A stretch of DNA of 44,478 nt from Hoylesella enoeca JCM 12259 (GTDB lineage: Bacteria > Bacteroidota > Bacteroidia > Bacteroidales > Bacteroidaceae). The stretch lies in contig NZ_BAIX01000017.1 of NCBI RefSeq assembly GCF_000613405.1, positions 1 to 44,478 on the forward strand. The letters run 5' to 3'. Below the pieces are notes generated by a model. The model was given only the letters and a program-made list of their open reading frames with translations, did not search any database and had not been told where the DNA came from. Both the position numbers and the translations under genes were made by a program. Within the stretch, counting starts at the first letter, position 1. Each line of letters starts with the position of its first letter. Shown in pieces: positions 25,347 to 32,326 of the stretch.

Positions 25347-26438
25347 ATGAAGATGGATGTAGAATTATCAATAAGAAAGCGCCTCGGACTCGAAATCGAG
25401 CGCCGAATCTATCAGAATATGACTGCCGAGCACCCTCTCCGACAGCTATTTTGGGAATCTACATTGCGGTGTAATTTACACTGCCGACATTGCGGAAGCG
25501 ACTGCAAAACATCTGCTTGCCAACCCGATATGCCGCGAGAGGACTTTCTACGTGTACTCGACAGCATTGCAAAACGCACAGATCCACACCGTGTCTTTGT
25601 TGTTGTGACGGGTGGCGAACCGCTGATGCGCGCCGATATTGCTGATTGCGGGCGCGAAATCTATCGTCGAGGATTCCCTTGGGGGATGGTAACCAACGGA
25701 CTCTTCCTATCCGAACGAAAATTCAATGACCTGCTTTCGGCCGGTATTCATACGATGACGGTGAGTTTAGATGGGCTTAAAGAAAATCATAATTGGATGC
25801 GCGGACATACCAATAGCTTTGACCGGGTATTCGAAGCCTTATCGATGATGCACGAGTCGCCGTTATTAGACTATGATGTAGTGACTTGTGTCACCGAGCG
25901 CAACTATGAAGAATTGCCACGAATACGTGATTTTCTGATCGAAAAGGGTGTCAAGAAATGGCGACTTTTCACCGTTTTCCCTGTCGGAAGGGCTGCTTCC
26001 GATCCACGAATGCAACTCGTCAATGCACATTTTCGCGGTTTGTTGGATTTTATTAAAGCCACGCGTAGCAAAGGATTGATTCATGCCAGCTACGGTTGCG
26101 AAGGATTCTTGGGCAATTATGAAAGTGAAGTGCGCGACAGGTTCTTCTTTTGTCATGCCGGAATTACGGTCGGATCGGTACTCGTCGATGGGTCGATTTC
26201 ATCCTGTCCCAGCATCCGAGCCGATTATCATCAAGGCAATATCTACGCCGATGATTTTATGGATGTGTGGGAAAAGCGATTCTTTCCTTATCGCAATCGC
26301 GATTGGATGCGCTGCGACGAATGTGCAGACTGCAAGTATTTCCGCTATTGTCATGGTAACGGAATGCATCTGCGAGATGGCAACGGCAAGTTGCTTACCT
26401 GCCATCTGCATCGTTTGGAAAACGCCAAAATCAGTTAG
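25347..26438 (+). CDS. Radical SAM/SPASM-type enzyme of the rSAM/lipoprotein system
   Basis: A 363-residue radical SAM enzyme. The 4Fe-4S cluster motif C-x3-C-x2-C is CNLHCRHC at residues 42-49, after the strand FWESTLR. VVTGGEPLMR and MVTNGLFLSE are typical core segments. The C-terminal part carries further cysteines (CHAGITVGSVLVDGSISSCP, CDECADCKYFRYC, LTCHLH) as expected for auxiliary Fe-S clusters of the SPASM type. The layout and the neighbouring lipoprotein match the TIGR04133/TIGR04134 pair of Bacteroidetes, in which the enzyme is thought to modify or act with the lipoprotein; the chemistry is not known. An in-frame ATG at 25353 is an alternative start. The lipoprotein gene follows after 17 bases. 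Confidence 0.87.
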   Translation: MKMDVELSIRKRLGLEIERRIYQNMTAEHPLRQLFWESTLRCNLHCRHCGSDCKTSACQPDMPREDFLRVLDSIAKRTDPHRVFVVVTGGEPLMRADIADCGREIYRRGFPWGMVTNGLFLSERKFNDLLSAGIHTMTVSLDGLKENHNWMRGHTNSFDRVFEALSMMHESPLLDYDVVTCVTERNYEELPRIRDFLIEKGVKKWRLFTVFPVGRAASDPRMQLVNAHFRGLLDFIKATRSKGLIHASYGCEGFLGNYESEVRDRFFFCHAGITVGSVLVDGSISSCPSIRADYHQGNIYADDFMDVWEKRFFPYRNRDWMRCDECADCKYFRYCHGNGMHLRDGNGKLLTCHLHRLENAKIS

Positions 26439-26455
26439 TTTCTAATATATACAGA

Positions 26456-26923
26456 ATGAAAACAAAATTATTCAGCATGTTTAATCGGATTCTTTCAGGC
26501 TTGCTCGTAATCTTAGGATTCTCTGCCTGTCATGCGAATGATGAAACAGAGCCGTGCGAGTATGGATCTCCCACTGTAGATTATCACATCATGGGTCGTG
26601 TAACCGACGCTTCCGGAGCACCCATTAAAGGTATTCGTGTGACAGTAAAAGGCGTCGAACCCTATACCGAAGCACTACCTCCTGAATTGGCTAAAAAGGC
26701 CGTGGTATTCACCGATAACAACGGTTCTTACAGCACCGAAGATATCTCTACCGGCGGCATAGGCACCAGACTCCGCGTTGTTATGGAAGATGTTGACGGT
26801 CCGGACAATGGTGGTGAGTTTGCAAAAGACTCTGTGAAAGTGACCGAAATGGAGCGAAAACAGGTGAGAAAGAGAAGCAACTGGTATCTTGGCGAGTTTG
26901 AATTGAAAGCGACAAGATGCTGA
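26456..26923 (+). CDS. Lipoprotein partner of the radical SAM enzyme
   Basis: A 155-residue lipoprotein with signal MKTKLFSMFNRILSGLLVIL and lipobox FSAC (Cys 25). After a short acidic linker comes the family mark CEYGSPTVDYHIMGRV, then a carboxypeptidase-regulatory-like beta domain (VTDASGAPIKGIRVTVKGV, DNNGSYSTED) and a Lys/Arg-rich end. This matches the putative lipoprotein of the rSAM/lipoprotein system (TIGR04134). The Cys and Tyr in CEYGSP, or the Cys one residue from the C-terminal end, are candidate sites of modification; that is inference. It is certainly co-transcribed with the upstream enzyme. Confidence 0.85.
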   Translation: MKTKLFSMFNRILSGLLVILGFSACHANDETEPCEYGSPTVDYHIMGRVTDASGAPIKGIRVTVKGVEPYTEALPPELAKKAVVFTDNNGSYSTEDISTGGIGTRLRVVMEDVDGPDNGGEFAKDSVKVTEMERKQVRKRSNWYLGEFELKATRC

Positions 26924-27090
26924 AAAAGAATCATTCTCATTGAAAATTGAATTGATGCAGACATCTGATCCCAATCATTTTGGATGCGGTTACATGACTG
27001 CTTCAGGTGATGTGTCGGTCGGAAAAACGATATGCAGATATGCTTCGGTTTAAAAGTTGTAACCGGTTTACCGCTAAACGCCGTGCGAAT

Positions 27091-27150
27091 AACCGTTAGT
27101 TGCACGCTGTTTAACGGCTTTTCGCAACGTGTTTAACGGTGTTTCGCAAA
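27091..27150. repeat. GTTTAACGG / TTTCGCAA dispersed repeat, copy near 27.1 kb
   Basis: AACCGTTAGTTGC (27091-27103), GCTTTTCGCAA (27117-27127) and two copies of GTTTAACGG. The first two words also occur at 5897-5933. It lies in the 296-base gap between the lipoprotein and helicase genes, where nothing else is seen. Confidence 0.6.
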
Positions 27151-27219
27151 GTGATAAACGAACAGCTTGTATTGAAAGACTATCAGAACTGTAAAGCGCG
27201 GATATTCGGTCGTATTTCT

Positions 27220-29916
27220 TTAGTTGAAATATGACAGGATAGGCGTCATAAAACGGGTGAGCAGATTGGGGTGTGGCTGGTTGTGATAATCGATGCGTGA
27301 CAAGCTCTGCGAAATATAAAGACGTTTGCGCGAACGCGACATCGCCACGTAAAATTTGCGCGCATCCTCGGCCAACAACTGTTCGTTGGTCTGGTTATAA
27401 TAGTTTGGATAACGCCCGTCGATGGCGTCGAAGACAATAACGTTGTCAAATTCGAGGCCTTTGGCTTTGTGGACCGTGGTCACAAAAACGCGGTCTTGGA
27501 TAACAGAACTGCTGCAAAGGTCGGCCTCTTTCAACGTGTTGATCTCCATGATATGCCTGTTCAATTGCTGTATCAACGCCTTTTCACGTAGCAAATCCAC
27601 CACATCTTCTGTGAGATAAGTCTCAATATAGCCGATTCCATCTACCTTCTCTATTAATCCGTCGGCTAAAAGTGCATCATAAAAGAGCATTAATTCGGTT
27701 ACCAATGGTGGTCGGTCAGTTGCAGAACAAGGCGCATACAACCGGCTGTGTGCATCAAGAAACAAGTCACGATAGTTGCGCCGAAGCCGTTCGCCACAGC
27801 TTTTCACTCGTTCACGGTCCATAAACGCTTGTTGAATAGGCAATAATTCCCTGGCTCGCTCATAACAATAGCTCACGACATGAGCCGTTGCCTGCACGTC
27901 AGCATCGGCCAAATGCGAGTTCTCTCCTTGCAAATGAAAGATCTCCAATAATGCTTTCAACTTGTATTGTTTTAAATCGGGTTCGAGAAGATGCACCAGT
28001 TTCAATGAGTCGAAGTATCGAGGACAACGCTCATGCAGGTTGATCTGCGGACAATAACGACGCAGGTTCCAATCGAGAATATGATAATCGTAATCTGCAT
28101 TATGCCCCAATAGAATGCCGTCGCCCACATAATCGAGAAACATTTGCAACGCTTCGTCATGCGGATATTGCCTGTTGTGCTTCAATTCCTCTATAATTGG
28201 ATTGGCAATGTCGCCCAAATGTGAAGGGATTTCACGGTTCGTAGTAATGAAGATCTTGAATTCCGAACCTTCGATCACGCGTCCTTCGCGCATCTTGACA
28301 GCTGCAATCTGCACAATGTCGTCTGTAAAAACATCAAGTCCCGTAGTCTCGGTGTCGAACACCACAAGTTCTTTCTCAGTGCAAATTCGCACAAAATCAG
28401 CGATATAAGAGCTGCTTTCATAGCGCAAAAAATCAGAAGGAAGCAGTCCGTTTTGTTGACATGAACGGACGAAATTGCGTGCCGCACTATTTGTCTCCAC
28501 CACTTTTAAACCCTTGATCAGCCTCGACCACGCCATAAAATTGTGTTCGTTGGTCAGCACATTGAGGTGAGCGAACAACAATTTGACTTCATTCGTTGAG
28601 AAAAGATCAATACCCGATACTTTGAAATGTGGCAAATCAATGTCTCGCAAAGCTCGGCTCAACAGCTCGGCATCGCTATTTGAATTGACGATGATGGCTG
28701 TTGTCTCCGCCGTAAAATTGTCGTGCAGTTGTCGGGTGAATGCAGCCACATCGCGATATTCGGCATCCAAAGTATCGCTATACAGCAGTTTGAGTTCTCC
28801 TCCATCGCAAGTCGCCTCGTTATCAGCTGTCGGCAATAAATCGGAATTGATGTGCAGCACGCGTGAAGCATACGTGTTCAGCACGTCAAGCAGGTATTTC
28901 GGCGACCGATGATTGACTGTAAGGTGATGGATCCGCCCCTTGCAGCGCTCCCTCAGCACATCAAGCGTGTCGAGTTTGGCACCCATAAACGAGAAAATTG
29001 CTTGCTGTTCGTCGCCGAGAAACACCACTGTGGCATCGCCATCGGCTGTAATAGCATCAACAATAGCGAGCTGCAACGGGTTCAAATCTTGCACTTCATC
29101 TACTTGAATCCACGGGTATCGACGAACGTTTTGCCTTTGATTGCTTGTCAATGTGTCGTAAGTAAGCAACAGCAAGTCCTCAAAATCTACCAGTTTATGA
29201 TCTGTTTTATATCGTTCATACTGCTTGGCGAGTTTCATTTTATGCAAAAGTGAGTCGAGAATGGTCATTTTTCCATAATCATAACCATCCATTCGCGAAG
29301 TATCCAGGTAAAAATCGGCATGCTCATAGATATCCATCATCGTCTCGGCAGTGAATGTCGTCTGTTGCACGCGGCATATCTCGCGCATTGCTGCGATGTC
29401 ATTGGCATTGATACAATCGGTGTGTAGCCGCAAGGTTCGCGGATGTCGGCGATTCAATTGATACATCAAATGCGAGAAAAAGATCACTTCGTGGTAGTCG
29501 TGCAATCGTTTGTAAGTGGCTGCCACTTGCTTTTCGTCTTCGTCGAGAAAGCGTGCCAATATGCTGACAGCATCATCATCGTCGATCACAGAAGACTCTG
29601 CGGGGATGACACTATGTTCGAATAAGAAACGCGAACAGAAGCGATGAATATTTCCGATATACATATTCGCGACGTCATTATCTACGATATGCGTACGGAT
29701 TCGCTCCATCATGCCACGTGCAGCACGATTGGTGAAAGTCAGGCAGAGCATGTCTTCATAAGCCGTTCCACACGCATGGGCCCGCTTCACACGTTCCGTC
29801 AGGATCTGGGTTTTGCCACATCCCGGAGGTGCTAACACCAAATGCTGACCTCCTTGCACGTCGATTACTTCGCGTTGGCTCTCATCTGGTTGCCAATCTA
29901 TCCGCAATTCTTCCAT
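27220..29916 (-). CDS. UvrD-like helicase with inserted DnaQ-type 3'-5' exonuclease
   Basis: A superfamily 1A DNA helicase of 898 residues. Helicase motifs: Walker A APPGCGKTQIL near residue 28, CLTFTNRAA, DEVQDLNPLQL near 272, GDEQQAIFSFMGA and VNHRSPKYLL. After these the helicase is interrupted by a DEDDh exonuclease (about residues 515-690) with ExoI FDTETTGL, ExoII LLGHNADYDYHIL and ExoIII HLADADVQAT, all catalytic acids present. The helicase then resumes with TTVHKAKGLEFDNVIVFDA near 812 and ARKFYVAMSRSRKRLYIS. It probably unwinds and trims DNA in repair or recombination; the exact job is unknown. The start at 29916 fits the -7 box at 29940-29947. The upstream in-frame ATG at 30012 lies before that box. 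Confidence 0.88.
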   Translation of the reverse strand: MEELRIDWQPDESQREVIDVQGGQHLVLAPPGCGKTQILTERVKRAHACGTAYEDMLCLTFTNRAARGMMERIRTHIVDNDVANMYIGNIHRFCSRFLFEHSVIPAESSVIDDDDAVSILARFLDEDEKQVAATYKRLHDYHEVIFFSHLMYQLNRRHPRTLRLHTDCINANDIAAMREICRVQQTTFTAETMMDIYEHADFYLDTSRMDGYDYGKMTILDSLLHKMKLAKQYERYKTDHKLVDFEDLLLLTYDTLTSNQRQNVRRYPWIQVDEVQDLNPLQLAIVDAITADGDATVVFLGDEQQAIFSFMGAKLDTLDVLRERCKGRIHHLTVNHRSPKYLLDVLNTYASRVLHINSDLLPTADNEATCDGGELKLLYSDTLDAEYRDVAAFTRQLHDNFTAETTAIIVNSNSDAELLSRALRDIDLPHFKVSGIDLFSTNEVKLLFAHLNVLTNEHNFMAWSRLIKGLKVVETNSAARNFVRSCQQNGLLPSDFLRYESSSYIADFVRICTEKELVVFDTETTGLDVFTDDIVQIAAVKMREGRVIEGSEFKIFITTNREIPSHLGDIANPIIEELKHNRQYPHDEALQMFLDYVGDGILLGHNADYDYHILDWNLRRYCPQINLHERCPRYFDSLKLVHLLEPDLKQYKLKALLEIFHLQGENSHLADADVQATAHVVSYCYERARELLPIQQAFMDRERVKSCGERLRRNYRDLFLDAHSRLYAPCSATDRPPLVTELMLFYDALLADGLIEKVDGIGYIETYLTEDVVDLLREKALIQQLNRHIMEINTLKEADLCSSSVIQDRVFVTTVHKAKGLEFDNVIVFDAIDGRYPNYYNQTNEQLLAEDARKFYVAMSRSRKRLYISQSLSRIDYHNQPHPNLLTRFMTPILSYFN

Positions 29917-29939
29917 CACTTCCCATCTTTTCAGTGATA

Positions 29940-29947
29940 CAAAGATA
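29940..29947 (-). promoter_or_regulatory. -7 box of helicase gene
   Basis: Minus-strand TATCTTTG, 23 bases before the ATG at 29916; it rules out the start at 30012. Confidence 0.6.
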
Positions 29948-30023
29948 GTATAATTCAGGGAAAGATGAATAAGAATGAGATGTGTTTTATAAATGGTTGG
30001 TGTCCAACCCATTATGAAGTGTT

Positions 30024-30064
30024 TTGCGAAAAGCTGTTAATTGCTGTGCAATTAGCCGTTAAAC
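30024..30064. repeat. Inverted copy of the GCTTTTCGCAA / GTTTAACGG repeat
   Basis: TTGCGAAAAGC (30024-30034), a small TTAATTGC-TGT-GCAATTA hairpin and CCGTTAAAC (30056-30064) are, on the minus strand, the same words as at 27091-27150. The region 29950-30328 holds this repeat, a possible promoter and a terminator, but no gene. Confidence 0.55.
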
Positions 30065-30128
30065 GCCGGGCATTTAAGCATTCTTCGCAGTCCTTTTTAT
30101 GTGTAATGTCATCGTTTTTAATGAATTA

Positions 30129-30210
30129 TACATTTGCTATTGAATTCTACACAATTTTTAAATTGAACAGCTTAAAGTGATTATCCGTGCCGGATGGTCA
30201 CTTTTCTTTT
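30129..30210 (+). promoter_or_regulatory. -7 box followed closely by a terminator hairpin
   Basis: TACATTTG (30129-30136) is followed after about 40 bases by AGTGA..ATCCG (30176-30187) pairing with CGGAT..TCACT (30191-30202) and TTTTCTTTT. It could give a very short RNA. The -33 element is not clear. Confidence 0.35.
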
Positions 30211-30328
30211 GGTGTCGCTGAGGTTGAAAAGGTGAGATATTCAGGTAAATAGTAGTAAGAATTGTAGTCATATTATTAAAAAGAAAATGCTAAATAGTTG
30301 GCAATTAACTATTCAGCATTTTAAATTG

Positions 30329-30410
30329 TGCGCCTGATAGGACTCGAACCTACACGTCATAAGACACCAGATCCTAAGTCTGGCGCGTCTACCAATTCCG
30401 CCACAAGCGC
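30329..30410 (-). tRNA. tRNA-Leu (anticodon TAG)
   Basis: A class II tRNA of 82 bases with acceptor GCGCTTG, D arm GGCGGAATTGGTAGACGCG, anticodon stem CCAGA/TCTGG around CTTAGGA, a variable arm and T arm TAGGTTCGAGTCCTA. It reads CUA. Confidence 0.93.
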
Positions 30411-30467
30411 AGTGAGAAAGTGTTTTCGACGGCTGCAAAGATATGGATTTATCTGTAAACAGCCAAA

Positions 30468-31487
30468 TTATTGCATCAATAAATTGCGTGCGTATTCGAT
30501 GATGGCATCGCGACCTTGCGTGATATCGGTCATTGTCAAGCCCACTTTGTAGTCGGGTTCGATGCCAAATTCGGTGGAGTTACGATCTTTGTCATACATC
30601 GGACATGCTGAGAAGCGGATGCTCCAACCGTTGGGCAGTTCGCTGGAAAACGGTAATCCCGCGCCGCCCCCTGTCTTGTCGCCTACGATCGTCGCTTTCG
30701 GACAACACCGCATGTATTTCACAAATTCATTGGCAGCGCTGTACACCCGCCTGTTGGTTAGTACGACGACTCGTTTCTGCCATCGAATGCCACGTGCAGG
30801 ACGCAGCCGTTGCTCCCGCATCGACGAGAAATCGTCGTGTCCTTTGCCTGTTTTGTGTTGCATATATCCCACAAGCAGTTCTTTGTTTGTGAATCTTGCA
30901 GCCAGCGTTTCAGCACTAGTAATGAGTCCGCCACCATTATTTCGGATGTCGATGATCAGTCCGTTGCAGGGTGCAAAGTATGAGAGAATCTCGTCTAAGT
31001 TTCCTGCTCCTAATCCGTTTTGAAAACTGGCACAGCGCAGATAACCGATATTGTCGTCGAGAATGCGATATTGCAACCCGTTGGTTTGTCTATAATCGGT
31101 GCCGATATACTTATTATATAAGGTGTCGCTGAAGTTAGAAGGATAGTTCTCGTGCCATGACCAGTTGCGTGCCAGATTGAAACGGGAGTACATATTGACA
31201 TGTCCGTCGCGCAGTTCGGCCAACATATTGCCCAAGACTTCAAACAATTGATCCTCTGACATACTGTTGTTGAATTGCGGAGCATATTTCTTGTGCACGG
31301 CATCCCAGTCAAGTCCGTAAGTCTGTCGTTTGTAGTCGAAAAAGCAATAGTGCTCATCGATCATACGCCAAAGGGCTTCGAAATTGCCGCGTGGGTCGTT
31401 ATCGAATTCCGTTTCGTCTACACACGAGATGCAAACGATGGTTGACAGCAGAACGATGAATGCCAAAAGGGAATGTTTGAGAGTCAT
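30468..31487 (-). CDS. S41 family peptidase lipoprotein
   Basis: A C-terminal-processing-type serine peptidase of 339 residues. The signal ends in a lipobox (CISC), so it is membrane-anchored in the periplasm or outer membrane. An N-terminal helical domain (FEALWRMIDEHYCFFDYK, MLAELRDGHV) precedes the S41 core: DIRNNGGG, then VYSAANEFVKYM with the likely catalytic Ser, and GDKTGGGAGLP with FGIEPDY. No clear PDZ domain is seen, as in many Bacteroidetes members. It starts directly after the stop of the DUF3316 gene, so the two form an operon. Confidence 0.88.
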   Translation of the reverse strand: MTLKHSLLAFIVLLSTIVCISCVDETEFDNDPRGNFEALWRMIDEHYCFFDYKRQTYGLDWDAVHKKYAPQFNNSMSEDQLFEVLGNMLAELRDGHVNMYSRFNLARNWSWHENYPSNFSDTLYNKYIGTDYRQTNGLQYRILDDNIGYLRCASFQNGLGAGNLDEILSYFAPCNGLIIDIRNNGGGLITSAETLAARFTNKELLVGYMQHKTGKGHDDFSSMREQRLRPARGIRWQKRVVVLTNRRVYSAANEFVKYMRCCPKATIVGDKTGGGAGLPFSSELPNGWSIRFSACPMYDKDRNSTEFGIEPDYKVGLTMTDITQGRDAIIEYARNLLMQ

Positions 31488-32326
31488 TTAGCGAATCTTG
31501 ATGAATTTGAATTTCTTCACGATACCGATCACAACGGCATGCGTGTAGATATGAGATTTGAGAGAATTGACATGAGCTTGCCGGAAATCGCCTAAATAAC
31601 CGATCCGGCAAACGGTCTTCAACAAGGGAAAATCAACAGCCAACAGATGTCGCATAGACGGTGCGTTGCCGATGAATGTTGGTGCGATGTTGCGGTCGTA
31701 ATTGCCTTCTGAAAAAATCTCATAATAAGACTGTCCGTAATTAGGCTGAATCGCAGTCCGATTAACGGTATTTCGGCTTCTAAACTCACGTTAATTGCAC
31801 GTCGTTTAACGGTGAATTGATAACTGATAGCGGCAGAAGGCGTGAGATTGAGTGCTGCTATGGCTTGTGAAGGATTGTTCCCGTTGCGCGTATTGTAGAT
31901 GAAACCGAGATCGGCATCGATCATTCCGCCTGCTTTCAGATGCAGTCGACCATCCAATCCATACCAATTCAGATGCCAACCGTAACCGAATTGATAACGT
32001 CCTGCGATCTCATCGCCGTTGCCCGAGCGGTTGTCGGCCCTGGCAATGCTGCCTTGGTGAACCATTTCACGCGACCATCGACGTCCTTCGCGTTCACGAA
32101 CGGTATGCGAGATATAGCGCAGTTCGGTGCCAGTATATTTCTCCGGAGAGAGATATGTGTCGAGTATTTGGGTTGCACCGATACCCACCAATCGGGCGTT
32201 GGTAATCACTTTGCGCCCCACGATGGTATCGGTCTGTGCCCGAACGGGCATGGAAATGAAACTGATGGCGACCGGCAGTGTGCATATCAGCCAACGTTTC
32301 AGAAAATTATTGACTGTCATCATCAC
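31488..32326 (-). pseudogene. DUF3316 outer-membrane-type protein, frameshifted
   Basis: The N-terminal 200 residues have a signal peptide (WLICTLPVAISFISMPVRAQ) and beta-strand repeats (YLSPEKYTGTELRY, HLNWYGLDGRLHLKAGGM) that match DUF3316 proteins of Bacteroidetes. The frame leaves homology after IGLRFS at about 31746 and stops at 31619. One frame over, the family C-terminus continues as PNYGQSYYEIFSEGNYD, PTFIGNAPSMRHLLAVDFPL and ends KKFKFIKIR at 31488. One missing C in AGCCTAATTAC would restore a protein of about 279 residues. The start overlaps the topoisomerase gene by 20 bases; Met at 32320 is also possible. Function is unknown; a small beta-barrel is inferred. Confidence 0.75.

Noticed and set aside
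31741..31810. Inserted repeat element within the DUF3316 gene
   Set aside because: The GTTTAACGG-like words lie in frame in a beta-strand region (QFTVKRRAINVSLEAEIP) that fits the family, so they are better explained as coding sequence; kept only as a note in the repeat finding.
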